DNA from: Shewanella salipaludis
GTDB lineage: Bacteria > Pseudomonadota > Gammaproteobacteria > Enterobacterales > Shewanellaceae
Direction of reading: 5' to 3'
DNA length: 64,000 nt
Assembly: GCF_012911865.1 (NCBI RefSeq)
Contig: NZ_JAAXYH010000006.1
Span: 62,001 to 126,000 of the forward strand
Of this stretch, positions 18,625 to 26,341 are shown in pieces (the first letter of the stretch is position 1; every line of letters begins with the position of its first letter). The translations under genes and the position numbers were made by a program. The notes under the pieces are model-generated. The model ran no database searches. It worked only from the letters and a program-made list of their open reading frames with translations, and was not told where the DNA came from.

Positions 18625-18694
18625 TTTTATCGCGGGACTTTTATGGTGACACTTTTATAGCGGGACTTTTATGACGGCACTTTTATGGTGGCAC
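18625..18694. repeat. Five 14-nt tandem repeats
   Basis: The unit is TTTTAT followed by eight variable bases (CGCGGGAC, GGTGACAC, AGCGGGAC, GACGGCAC, GGTGGCAC), five times without gaps. A degenerate copy precedes it. It lies 76 bp from the 3' end of the tRNA gene. Confidence 0.85.
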
Positions 18695-18769
18695 ATGGGC
18701 GGCAAAGATGGCGGCACAGGAGCTTGGATTTTACTAACTGATTGAATTTAAAAGGGAGGGAGAAAAAAC

Positions 18770-18845
18770 TGGTCTCTCCACAGGGACTCGAACCCCGATC
18801 GGCCGCTTAGGAGGCGGCTGCTCTATCCTGTTGAGCTATAGAGAG
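18770..18845 (-). tRNA. tRNA-Arg (anticodon CCU)
   Basis: A full cloverleaf can be drawn in 76 nt: acceptor CTCTCTA/TGGAGAG, D stem GCTC/GAGC, anticodon stem GCCGC/GCGGC with loop CTCCTAA (anticodon CCT), a 4-nt variable loop, T stem CGGGG/CCCTG with loop TTCGAGT, discriminator A and encoded CCA. It reads AGG codons. A T-run (GTTTTTTC) follows the CCA. Confidence 0.95.
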
Positions 18846-18900
18846 ACGGGAGTGATTATACTGATTTCATCCCCAATTAAAAGCCTTATGATTTAGTTGC

Positions 18901-20079
18901 TTAAATCTTGAGCGTGATATCATTGATTTGTATGTTATCTGCTGCATTTTCACCCATGAGCAGGGCGGTGGCGCTCTCTTCCGTGACCTGTTCTATGGTG
19001 ATGCTGGCGCGGCTCTTGCTGGCGATGGGGCGCATCTGCGCCAGCCGGTCGGGCAGGTTTTGCTGCAATACCAATTGAAACTTGTCGCCGACCTTCACCC
19101 CATGCTTGCGGCCCAGGTTGAGGACCAGCCTGCTGCCGTGTTTGGCTATCACCTGGCCGAGCAGGGGGCGGCAGCCCAGGCTGTTATCCAAATCCCGTGT
19201 CGCTTGCTGCAGTACCTGGGTTATGCCATTGGCGTAAGCCGAGCGCCAGAAACGCTCGCTGTTTGGCGCCACAGTTTCCTGCAGCTCAAACTCCCAGGGG
19301 GCCGAATTACGGTATTGATTGTGCCAGATGGCTTCGCCGCTGATCCCGTGATACAGCCTCAGCTCCATGCTGAATTGCCTCTGGGGAGCGCTATGCCAGA
19401 GTCCCAGCAGATGGGACGCTTCGGGTTCTGTGGAAACATCGAGTATGTTGATCAGCAACATGTATTGGCTGTCGCTGAGTTCGGCCAGCCAGCCGGGCAG
19501 ACGATTGCCCGGATTGTCGGCCAGAGCCTGTTTCATGTCCAGGCGTTCGTTGGCGTGTAAGTGACTGAAGCCGGTGCGTGAGTCCAGATCCAGGCCGGCC
19601 GCCAGCCGCCGGGATATGGCCTCACCCAGGCCGTCCAGTTGCCCATGCCTGAGTTGGGTCCTGTCGCTAATCTGCGCCTGGGGAATGAAAATGGCGGCCT
19701 TGAGATGGTCGCTCATGCATTGCTCGGCGCCGTCCTCGGTCAGATCCAGGCGTAATTCGACCCTGATGCTGTTGTTGCTGAGGTGTTCAGCGACAACTTC
19801 TATGCTGTTGGCCTGGGTGAGCCGGTTGAGGGTGAAGTTGTCTTCGACCAAATTGCCCTGGCTGACGGTTTGCACGCTGCTGAGGTTGGCGCCCCTGCCC
19901 AAGGTGGCATAACTCATCGCCTGGTTGATGGCCTCTTCCCGCGCCTTGTCCACCTTGCCATCGAAGATCTTGGCTTCGCCACTGACTTCGACCCACTGGG
20001 CCTGGAGGGGCAGGGCCAAGCCGAGTAGACTCAGGAGCAAGACTAACTTGGATTTTGCCGACTGGCTTGAGAGTCGCAT
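18901..20079 (-). CDS. flgT: Flagellar H-ring protein FlgT
   Basis: FlgT builds the H ring around the LP ring of polar, sheathed or Na+-driven flagella in Vibrio and Shewanella. From the ATG at 20079 the product has 392 residues with a signal peptide (KLVLLLSLLGLALPLQAQW). The N-domain holds VSGEAKIFDGKVDKAREEAINQAM, and the C-domain holds the SH3-like GQVIAKHGSRLVLNLGRKHGVKVGDKF. No ribosome-binding site precedes this ATG. The same frame continues upstream through twelve 15-nt repeats to 20283 (460 residues), so the true start is uncertain. It is divergent from flgOP. Confidence 0.88.
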   Translation of the reverse strand: MRLSSQSAKSKLVLLLSLLGLALPLQAQWVEVSGEAKIFDGKVDKAREEAINQAMSYATLGRGANLSSVQTVSQGNLVEDNFTLNRLTQANSIEVVAEHLSNNSIRVELRLDLTEDGAEQCMSDHLKAAIFIPQAQISDRTQLRHGQLDGLGEAISRRLAAGLDLDSRTGFSHLHANERLDMKQALADNPGNRLPGWLAELSDSQYMLLINILDVSTEPEASHLLGLWHSAPQRQFSMELRLYHGISGEAIWHNQYRNSAPWEFELQETVAPNSERFWRSAYANGITQVLQQATRDLDNSLGCRPLLGQVIAKHGSRLVLNLGRKHGVKVGDKFQLVLQQNLPDRLAQMRPIASKSRASITIEQVTEESATALLMGENAADNIQINDITLKI

Positions 20080-20100
20080 CTTTTGTCGCACTGTTTGTTG

Positions 20101-20280
20101 CATCATGGTTTGTTGCATCCCGGTTTGCTGCATCATGGTTTGTTGCATCATGGTTTGTTGCATCATGGTTTGTTGCATCTCGGTTTGCTGCATCATGGTT
20201 TGTTGCATCATGGTTTGTTGCATCATGGTTTGTTGCATCATGGTTTGCTGCATCCCGATCTGCTGCATCATAGCTGGCTG
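20101..20280. repeat. Twelve-copy 15-nt minisatellite at the 5' end of flgT
   Basis: The plus-strand unit is CATCATGGTTTGTTG with small variants, twelve times in a row, plus a degenerate copy at 20086-20100. On the minus strand it reads in frame with flgT as the pentapeptide MMQQT. All six frames stay open because the unit is 15 nt and lacks stops. It is contiguous with no spacers, so it is not a CRISPR array. Confidence 0.95.
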
Positions 20281-20283
20281 CAT

Positions 20284-20603
20284 GAGTCATTGCCCTGTCT
20301 TTACGGCCGAAATTTTGGGTTGGCGTCTTGGCTACTGCGACTCTCTGCTGCAACTCAATCATAGAGTCACGTCAGTCATAGCCTGGCGTCTGTCATAGAT
20401 ATGACGCCGCGGCGCACTTTCTGGTTCTTCACGCAAAATAAGCAATATCTATGCCTGTTTAAAAATTTTTTTAGCCTGGGATGGGATAAAGTTTGTCGCC
20501 ATGAGGCCGATAGAGAGCTATCGCAATGTATGTTGCTCTGTTTGCCGTCCGAGGCGCGTGAGCAACTTGATGCCCTGAGAGGCAAGAACTGAGGAAGGTA
20601 CCT
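20284..20603. other. flgT/flgO divergent intergenic region
   Basis: This region holds the flgO sigma-28 promoter at 20487-20513. No promoter of the sigma-28 or sigma-54 type could be found for flgT on the minus strand, and no gene is seen. Confidence 0.5.
20487..20513 (+). promoter_or_regulatory. Sigma-28 (FliA) promoter of flgOP
   Basis: TAAAGTTT - 11 bp - GCCGATAG, one base from the enterobacterial FliA consensus. It lies about 90 bp before the flgO start. Confidence 0.85.
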
Positions 20604-21236
20604 ATGTATAAAATGGCTTTGTTGCCTCTGGTGTTGCTCATGGGTGGCTGCGCCGGGCATGACACCGCCATGGTTGCCACTCCAGGCTTGACCCTGGCCG
20701 CGGTTTTGCCGCCCCAGGGGGCGATCAATTACCTGGCCGAGCGGATAGTGAACGACTTGGTGTTGCACAATACCGGGCTGGGGCAAGATCAGCCCTTGTT
20801 GGTCACCACGCCTGTGATGGTGGATGATTTAATGCAAACCAACGCCCTGGCGCTGCAATTGCAGCAGGGATTCGTCGGCGCCTTGCAGCAGCGAGAGTTC
20901 AGTCTGGTCGATCAGAATGTGGCCCAGATGCTGAGCGTGACGCCCCAGGGAGACTTTATCCTCAGCCGCGACTGGCAGAAGTTGCCGCAGGATCTGCAGG
21001 TCGAGCACCTGTTGGTGACGACCCTGAGCGCCGCCGTCAATGGCATGGTGATCAACAGCAGGATAGTGGAGCTCGGCACCGGCAGGGTGTTGTCCAGCTC
21101 GCAGAGCTTCGTCAGCCAGGCCGAACTCCCTGACTATTTGCAGCCCGCCGAGCGTGTGGTCTCGCGCCAAGGGCTCTTGTACCTGAATGCCGCCGCGGCG
21201 CAGGGGATGGTGACTGTGACAGGAGAAGTGCAATGA
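20604..21236 (+). CDS. flgO: Flagellar outer-membrane lipoprotein FlgO
   Basis: This 210-residue lipoprotein has lipobox LMGGC (Cys near residue 16) and a FlgO domain (INYLAERIVNDLVLHN, VTTPVMVDDL, LQQGFVGALQQREFSLVDQ). In Vibrio, FlgO and FlgP are outer-membrane proteins needed for normal motility and stability of the basal body. The start follows GAGGAAGG. Its stop overlaps the flgP start (ATGA). A near-consensus sigma-28 promoter drives the pair. Confidence 0.9.
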   Translation: MYKMALLPLVLLMGGCAGHDTAMVATPGLTLAAVLPPQGAINYLAERIVNDLVLHNTGLGQDQPLLVTTPVMVDDLMQTNALALQLQQGFVGALQQREFSLVDQNVAQMLSVTPQGDFILSRDWQKLPQDLQVEHLLVTTLSAAVNGMVINSRIVELGTGRVLSSSQSFVSQAELPDYLQPAERVVSRQGLLYLNAAAAQGMVTVTGEVQ

Positions 21237-21691
21237 ACAAGCTGGCCTTATTACTGGCTTTGTCCTTGGCTCAGGGACTGACGGCTTGCGCCGCACCTGA
21301 CAGGTATGTGCAGTGGGAGACAGAGGCCCCCAAGAGTTTTCCCAAGCTGACCGCCATAGGTTATGCACCACTGGCGACCCAACCTGCGAAGGAGCAGTCG
21401 CAGCGGGTGTTGATGGCCATGCAGGCCTCCAAGATCGCCGCTTACCGTGAGTTGGCCGAGCAGGTCTATGGCCAGCAGCTGGCAGCCAACACCAGTGTCA
21501 GTGACTGGTTGGTTACGGATGACAACATCAAGGCGTCGGTATCCGGGGTCATTCGCGGTGCCAGGGTGGTGAAAACCTACCCGGCCGGTGAGCATTATGT
21601 GACCGAGCTCGAGTTGGATTTTGCCCAGGTATGGGCCTTGTATCAACAGGGGCAGAGATCGCAGAGAGTCAAGCGAGTGACTTACTTCTAA
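21233..21691 (+). CDS. flgP: Flagellar outer-membrane lipoprotein FlgP (LPP20 family)
   Basis: This 152-residue exported protein has a signal peptide and lipobox LTACA (Cys near residue 19). The LPP20-type domain contains AMQASKIAAYRELAEQVYGQQL and ends VTELELDFAQVWALYQQG. FlgP forms a ring or disk associated with the polar motor in Vibrio and Campylobacter. It is coupled to flgO by an ATGA overlap and followed by a bidirectional terminator. Confidence 0.9.
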   Translation: MNKLALLLALSLAQGLTACAAPDRYVQWETEAPKSFPKLTAIGYAPLATQPAKEQSQRVLMAMQASKIAAYRELAEQVYGQQLAANTSVSDWLVTDDNIKASVSGVIRGARVVKTYPAGEHYVTELELDFAQVWALYQQGQRSQRVKRVTYF

Positions 21692-21712
21692 GCAGGTAAT
21701 GCAGACGGGCAT

Positions 21713-21740
21713 AAAAAAACCACCCCGGGGTGGTTTTTTT
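21713..21740. terminator. Perfectly palindromic bidirectional terminator (flgP / flgN)
   Basis: AAAAAAACCACCCC followed at once by its exact complement GGGGTGGTTTTTTT gives a 28-nt palindrome with T-runs on both strands, serving the convergent flgOP and flgAMN units. Confidence 0.93.
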
Positions 21741-21762
21741 ATGTTGTGGTGCTTTCGCCGGC

Positions 21763-22188
21763 TCAGGCTTTCAGCTTGTTGCCTAAGCTGGAAATGGTTG
21801 AGGTCCTGCCTTTATCGTTATAGGTGAGGCTAGTGGCGTTACGGCTGACTTGTAGCGCTTGGGAAAAACGATTCAGGCTGGCAAGGCTCAGCTCAATCAA
21901 GGCGGCATTCTGCTCATTGAGTTGCTGGCATTCGGCCAGCAAGTGTTTGGCCGAGGCAATTTTCTGGCTCAACTCGGGGACGCTGCCAAGCAGTGCCTTA
22001 TCCGGGTGGGCCGCGATACGTTGATCGTTAGTCGATAATTCGCCGAGGCAGTGGGATTTGCTGCTTGCCAGTGCCAGCAGGGTGTCGGCATCTTGTTCGG
22101 CCAACGCCGTTTTCTCCTTGAGGACTATGTCCTTAAGGCTTGTCAGTTGGGCAAATTGCAGTTCAACCAGTTCGAGCAGTTCAGTCAT
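21763..22188 (-). CDS. flgN: Flagellar export chaperone FlgN
   Basis: FlgN is the cytoplasmic chaperone of the hook-filament junction proteins FlgK and FlgL. The 141-residue product is helical and acidic (LLELVELQFAQLTSLKDIVLKEKTALAEQD) with the FlgN-like repeat of Leu and Gln in LLAECQQLNEQNAALIELSL. It follows flgM with a 2-bp gap on the minus strand and shares the flgM sigma-28 promoter. The FlgN assignment rests on weak sequence character plus strong context. Confidence 0.85.
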   Translation of the reverse strand: MTELLELVELQFAQLTSLKDIVLKEKTALAEQDADTLLALASSKSHCLGELSTNDQRIAAHPDKALLGSVPELSQKIASAKHLLAECQQLNEQNAALIELSLASLNRFSQALQVSRNATSLTYNDKGRTSTISSLGNKLKA

Positions 22189-22190
22189 GG

Positions 22191-22511
22191 TTACTCTTTA
22201 TTCAGTTCACTCAGCTCGCTTTCAAAACCGGCGATATTAACGGCCAGCTTCTCGGGATCCACTTTGTAGCGGCCCTCTATGATAGCCTGTTTAATTTCAG
22301 CCACTTTCTTGCTGTCGACTTCCGGCAGTGAGGCCATTTTAGTCTGCACTCCTTGCAGTTGTTGCGCCTGTGGGGTGATGACGACCGAATCCCCCTTCGG
22401 GGCTCCGCTATTCTTGGCCACCTGTGCCGTATCCGCACCGGTTGATTTGGCCTGGGTCGAACGCATCTGGGCGTTCGTTGCCGTGTTGAGTTTGTTAATA
22501 TCCATTGCCAT
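22191..22511 (-). CDS. flgM: Anti-sigma-28 factor FlgM
   Basis: FlgM binds FliA (sigma-28) until it is exported through the finished hook-basal body. The product has 106 residues, with an unstructured N-half and a C-terminal FlgM domain (DSKKVAEIKQAIIEGRYKVDPEKLAVNI...). The ATG at 22511 lies 6 nt after GGAG; another ATG two codons later is possible. A near-perfect sigma-28 promoter sits just upstream, giving the usual feedback loop. Confidence 0.93.
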   Translation of the reverse strand: MAMDINKLNTATNAQMRSTQAKSTGADTAQVAKNSGAPKGDSVVITPQAQQLQGVQTKMASLPEVDSKKVAEIKQAIIEGRYKVDPEKLAVNIAGFESELSELNKE

Positions 22512-22551
22512 TTTTGGCTCCAGCAGCATGTATCAAGATTTCTTAACCTGG

Positions 22552-22578
22552 GTATCGGCGGTCGGGAATAAAACTTTA
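22552..22578 (-). promoter_or_regulatory. Sigma-28 promoter of flgMN
   Basis: On the minus strand TAAAGTTT - 11 bp - GCCGATAC, almost the full FliA consensus. It lies just downstream of the flgA stop, so flgMN can be raised independently of flgA. Confidence 0.88.
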
Positions 22579-22585
22579 GCTTATT

Positions 22586-23293
22586 TTACATCCTAACTTC
22601 CACTTCGCCAATTCCGCTGACTCTGGCATCCAATTCCCTGCCTGAATGGCTGTTTTTGACCCTGATGGTGTCACCCAGATTGCCGTCTCTGAGTGCTTCG
22701 CCCAAGGTTTTAATTTCGAAGGCGTCGGAGCGGGCGAAGATCGAAATGGCATCGCCCTTACAGACGAAACAGAGATTATTCGCCAGTATGGGCGCCTCCA
22801 TGGCGACCCTGTGTTTGACTCTGGTGCCTACTATTTCGCTTGGCTGTGCAAATTGCTGCCCCCTGAGACTGGTTTGATCTATGTAGCGGATCTCGAGCTC
22901 ATTGGCGGTTATCAAGTCACCGGCCGAGAGTATGTTTGTGGCCACCACCACAGGGAAGAGGATATCGACTCTGACCGAGACATAGACTTGCCAGGGGTAG
23001 TCCAGGTCGGGGCTGTTGCAGCCGATTTTTACGGTATTATTGCGGCTGATTTCCCTGTCGCTGGCCAACTCGACCGTCACGGCTGTGCTGCACCTTGGGG
23101 GCGCGAGACGACTGTCCAGATTCAGCGGGGTGATCTCGACTCTGGCGTTGTCCGGAGCGGTAATTTTTTTCGCTACTACGGCTTTAGTCTGCGCCATTAT
23201 GGCCGATATAGTGGGAGTCACAGGCTCGTCGGCTGCGAGAGCCGCCAATGGCATGAAGCAAGTGATTAACAACCAAAGTAAATTTACTTTCAT
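22586..23293 (-). CDS. flgA: Flagellar P-ring assembly chaperone FlgA
   Basis: FlgA is a periplasmic chaperone for P-ring (FlgI) assembly. The 235-residue product has a signal peptide (LLWLLITCFMPLAALAAD) and the C-terminal SAF-type domain: VVATNILSAGDLITANELEIRYID, then ALRDGNLGDTIRVKNSHSGRELDARVSG in parts. It is first of the minus-strand order flgA-flgM-flgN and has a sigma-54 promoter about 130 bp upstream. Confidence 0.94.
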   Translation of the reverse strand: MKVNLLWLLITCFMPLAALAADEPVTPTISAIMAQTKAVVAKKITAPDNARVEITPLNLDSRLAPPRCSTAVTVELASDREISRNNTVKIGCNSPDLDYPWQVYVSVRVDILFPVVVATNILSAGDLITANELEIRYIDQTSLRGQQFAQPSEIVGTRVKHRVAMEAPILANNLCFVCKGDAISIFARSDAFEIKTLGEALRDGNLGDTIRVKNSHSGRELDARVSGIGEVEVRM

Positions 23294-23424
23294 AATGAAG
23301 ATGCTAGCGTCGCACGCTAGAGTATACCTATACTTTCACCGGGCCCGAGCTGGATGTCGTTTATCTGGAGTTTGTCAGAAAATTGACTCTGTCTAAGGCG
23401 AATTTTATCTCTGGTGAGTAGTAA

Positions 23425-23439
23425 GCAATTTATATGCCT
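23425..23439 (-). promoter_or_regulatory. Sigma-54 promoter candidate for flgA
   Basis: On the minus strand AGGCAT-ATAAA-TTGC keeps GG-N10-GC and the TTGC -12 element; only the first T of TGGCAT is changed. The same bases also read GG-N10-GC on the plus strand toward cheV (TGGTGA-GTAGT-AAGC, 23412-23426), a weaker match. Confidence 0.6.
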
Positions 23440-23491
23440 ATACTCGTATGAGTGCTAGGATACTGCATAAACACAACAACAAGGCAGGGTT

Positions 23492-24412
23492 ATGTCGAGC
23501 ATTCTTGATTCAGTCAATAAACGTACCCAACTGGTTGGACAAAACCGTTTAGAGTTATTGCTTTTTAAGCTCAATGGACGGCAGCGTTTCGGCATTAACG
23601 TATTTAAAGTCAAAGAAGTATTGCAGTGCCCTAAGTTGACCAGCCTGCCCAGACTCAATAAGCACGTCTGCGGCGTGGCCAATATTCGTGGTACCACCAT
23701 CTCGGTCATAGATCTCAGCGCCGCCACGGGTGGCCGTCCCATCGCCAGTACCGAAAATTGTTTCGTGATCATTTCCGAATACAACCGCAGCGTGCAGGGT
23801 TTCCTGGTGAGCTCGGTCGAGCGCATCATCAACATGAACTGGGATGCCATAATGCCGCCACCCAAGGGCGCGGGGCGTTATTCCTATTTGACGGCTGTGA
23901 CTGAAATCGAGGGCGAGTTGGTGGAGATCCTCGACGTGGAGAAAATCCTCGATGAAATCTCACCGGTCAAGACCCAGATCAGTCAGGAAGTGGACGAATC
24001 CCTCACCCTGGATAGAGGCCAACACTACCATATCATGGTGATAGATGATTCGTCGGTGGCGCGCAAGCAGATCATACGCTCGCTGGAGTCCTTGAACCTG
24101 CAGATAGACACGGCCAAAGACGGCAAGGAAGCATTGGACAAGCTTAAAGCCGTCGCCACCGAGATGGATAATGTGGCCGATGAGATCCCCTTGATCATCT
24201 CGGACATTGAAATGCCTGAGATGGATGGCTATACCCTGACGGCGGAGATCCGTGACGATCCCAAACTCAAGCATATCAAGGTAGTGTTGCATACCTCCTT
24301 GAGCGGTGTCTTCAACCAGGCCATGGTGCAAAAGGTCGGTGCCAATGACTTTATTGCCAAGTTTAATCCCGATGAGTTGGCTGCCGCAGTCAATAAACAT
24401 CTGAGCCTTTAA
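23492..24412 (+). CDS. cheV: Chemotaxis coupling protein CheV
   Basis: CheV combines a CheW-like receptor-kinase coupling domain (about residues 15-160, with FGINVFKVKEVL and GVANIRGTTISVIDL) and a phospho-accepting receiver domain (about 180-305). The receiver has VIDDSS for the acidic pocket, the phosphorylated Asp in LIISDIEMPEMDG, Thr in LHTSLSG and the Lys in FIAKFNPDEL. Its place next to cheR and flgB matches the Vibrio/Shewanella order. Confidence 0.95.
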   Translation: MSSILDSVNKRTQLVGQNRLELLLFKLNGRQRFGINVFKVKEVLQCPKLTSLPRLNKHVCGVANIRGTTISVIDLSAATGGRPIASTENCFVIISEYNRSVQGFLVSSVERIINMNWDAIMPPPKGAGRYSYLTAVTEIEGELVEILDVEKILDEISPVKTQISQEVDESLTLDRGQHYHIMVIDDSSVARKQIIRSLESLNLQIDTAKDGKEALDKLKAVATEMDNVADEIPLIISDIEMPEMDGYTLTAEIRDDPKLKHIKVVLHTSLSGVFNQAMVQKVGANDFIAKFNPDELAAAVNKHLSL

Positions 24413-24533
24413 CCTTTTTATCCCCGGGCCTGCCCGCGAGCCTGGTAACACAGATCCAAGGATGGTCGTTACTTTTTTACCCGTATGAACAGACACTGGC
24501 GTGAGTGGTGTTCATCGCAGTTAGGATATTAAT

Positions 24534-25367
24534 GTGCCGAATAAATCACTCGCTGAAGCCGAATATAACCAGTTCAGGTTGTTTTTAGAGCAACATAGCG
24601 GCATCGTCTTGGGTGACAATAAGCAGTATCTGGTTCGCAGCCGTTTGGCGCCCCTGATGGGCAAGTATCAGTTACCCTCGCTTTCCGACGTGGTCAAGCA
24701 ATCGATGAAACCCATAGAGCGCCAACTCAGGGCTGAAGTCATAGATGCCATGACCACCAACGAGACCTTATGGTTCAGGGACAGGTATCCATTCGAATTG
24801 CTGAGCTCGGCGCTGTTGCCCGAGTACAGCCGTTTGGGGCGGCCATTGAAGATCTGGTCGGCCGCCTGCTCCTCCGGGCAGGAACCCTATTCCCTGGCCA
24901 TGACGGTGCTCGAATATCAACAGCGCAGGCCGGGCACCCTGCCAGCAGGGGCGAGCATTCAGGCGACGGATCTGTCACCCTCAATGCTGGAGCGTTGCAA
25001 GAATGCCGAATACGACAGCCTGGCATTGGCAAGGGGCCTGTCCGAGGAGCGCAAGCGCCAATTCTTCGATGCCACCCCGACGGGGACCATGAAGGTCAAG
25101 GATAACGTCAAGCGGCTGGTGAATTTCCGCGCCCACAACTTGCTCGAGAGTTATACCTTGCTGGGTAAGTTCGACATCATCTTTTGCCGCAATGTGCTGA
25201 TCTACTTCGCCCCGGAGGCAAAGGCAAAGATACTGCGGCAATTTGCTGCCGCCCTGAACCCCAGGGGGATCTTGTTCTTGGGGGCATCCGAGTCCATTGC
25301 CGGTCTGACCGATGAATTTGATATGGTGCGTTGTAACCCTGGCATCTATTACCAGAAAAAGACCTAA
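24534..25367 (+). CDS. cheR: Chemotaxis methyltransferase CheR
   Basis: CheR uses S-adenosylmethionine to methylate Glu residues on chemoreceptors. The 277-residue product starts at GTG, 8 nt after AGGA. The N-terminal helical domain is followed by the methyltransferase domain with TTNETLWFRD, WSAACSSGQEPYSLAM (SAM-binding loop) and IIFCRNVLIYF. It is followed by a terminator before the sigma-54 promoter of flgB. Confidence 0.95.
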   Translation: MPNKSLAEAEYNQFRLFLEQHSGIVLGDNKQYLVRSRLAPLMGKYQLPSLSDVVKQSMKPIERQLRAEVIDAMTTNETLWFRDRYPFELLSSALLPEYSRLGRPLKIWSAACSSGQEPYSLAMTVLEYQQRRPGTLPAGASIQATDLSPSMLERCKNAEYDSLALARGLSEERKRQFFDATPTGTMKVKDNVKRLVNFRAHNLLESYTLLGKFDIIFCRNVLIYFAPEAKAKILRQFAAALNPRGILFLGASESIAGLTDEFDMVRCNPGIYYQKKT

Positions 25368-25385
25368 GCTATTCTTTTAAAAGAA

Positions 25386-25412
25386 AATCACCGAAATAAT
25401 TCGGTGGTTTTT
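25386..25412 (+). terminator. Terminator after cheR
   Basis: AATCACCGAA / TTCGGTGGTT pairs (one G-T) around an ATAA loop and is followed by TTTC. It separates cheVR from the flg operon. Confidence 0.8.
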
Positions 25413-25450
25413 CATTCTCTCCCGCAATATATCTACTCTAACTTATTTGT

Positions 25451-25465
25451 TGGCACATGAATTGC
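25451..25465 (+). promoter_or_regulatory. Sigma-54 promoter of flgBCDE
   Basis: TGGCAC-ATGAA-TTGC, a full consensus -24/-12 element, 34 bp before the flgB start. Confidence 0.9.
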
Positions 25466-25499
25466 TTTAATTCCGTCAGTGGAATTAGGAGGCAAATTT

Positions 25500-25898
25500 A
25501 TGGCGATCAGTTTTGACAAAGCACTAGGCGTGCACCAATACACTCTGGGTGTTCGGGCCCAGCGGGCCGAAGTGCTGTCGAGCAACATAGCCAACGCCGA
25601 TACTCCCCATTACAAGGCGCGTGATGTCAACTTCGCCTCGGCGATGCAAACCGCCCAAAGCAAGCAGCATGGTCTGAGAACCTCTGTCACCAACGAGAAA
25701 CATTTCGATTTGGCCGCACTTTCTCAGCAAAATGTGCAGTATCGGGTGCCGGATCAACCCGATACCGGCGACGGCAACACTGTCGATGTGCAGCACGAGC
25801 AGTCGGCTTTCATGCAAAATGCCTTGGAATACCAGATGTCTCTGGGCTTCCTCGACAGCAAGTTTTCCGGGCTGAGAAAGGCCATTAGGGGAGATTAA
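25500..25898 (+). CDS. flgB: Flagellar proximal rod protein FlgB
   Basis: FlgB joins FlgC, FlgF and FliE in the periplasmic proximal rod. The 132-residue product starts [19 protein letters not shown] after TTAGGAGG; a longer frame exists but the ATG at 25500 has the ribosome-binding site. It has the rod-type motif [19 protein letters not shown]. It is the first gene of the flg operon behind a strong sigma-54 promoter, and flgC begins 2 bp after its stop. Confidence 0.95.
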   Translation: MAISFDKALGVHQYTLGVRAQRAEVLSSNIANADTPHYKARDVNFASAMQTAQSKQHGLRTSVTNEKHFDLAALSQQNVQYRVPDQPDTGDGNTVDVQHEQSAFMQNALEYQMSLGFLDSKFSGLRKAIRGD

Positions 25899-25900
25899 TC

Positions 25901-26317
25901 ATGAGTTTATTCAATATCTTCAATGTGGCAGGCTCGGGCATGTCGGCGCAATCTGTCAGGCTCAATGTGACTGCCAGTAACATTGCCAACGCCGACTCGG
26001 TATCGAGCAGCATAGACAAGACCTACCGTGCCAGACAGCCTATCTTCGAAGCCGAATTGGCCAAGGCCAGCAGTCAACAGCTGGACTCGCAGGGGGTTGC
26101 GGTCAGAGGCATAGTCGAGAGCGATAAGCCGCTGCTGAAAGAATATTCTCCCGATCATCCCATGGCCGATACCGATGGCTTTATCTACAAACCAAATGTC
26201 AATGTGATGGAAGAAATGGCCAACATGATTTCTGCCTCACGTTCGTATCAAATGAATGTCCAGGTGGCTGACGCGGCGAAATCCATGCTGCAGCAAACCC
26301 TGAGAATGGGTAAATAA
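25901..26317 (+). CDS. flgC: Flagellar proximal rod protein FlgC
   Basis: FlgC is a 138-residue rod subunit exported by the flagellar apparatus. It shows the N-terminal rod/hook signature VTASNIANADSV and the C-terminal FlgC motif NVNVMEEMANMISASRSYQMNVQ...SMLQQTLRMGK. It lies between flgB and flgD in the same operon. Confidence 0.96.
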   Translation: MSLFNIFNVAGSGMSAQSVRLNVTASNIANADSVSSSIDKTYRARQPIFEAELAKASSQQLDSQGVAVRGIVESDKPLLKEYSPDHPMADTDGFIYKPNVNVMEEMANMISASRSYQMNVQVADAAKSMLQQTLRMGK

Positions 26318-26341
26318 TATGAGTCTTTCCGGAGGTTTGCT

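Noticed and set aside
18770..18845. tRNA-Arg as proven attachment site of an island
   Set aside because: No integrase gene and no second copy of the tRNA 3' end were found in the window.
20101..20280. Possible CRISPR array
   Set aside because: The 15-nt units touch each other with no spacers, the unit is too short, and no cas genes are near.
19787..20362. Alternative minus-strand ORF through the flgT repeat (NHDAT repeats)
   Set aside because: It is a frame-shifted reading of the repeat and the flgT 5' end; past the repeat it has no signal peptide or known domain.
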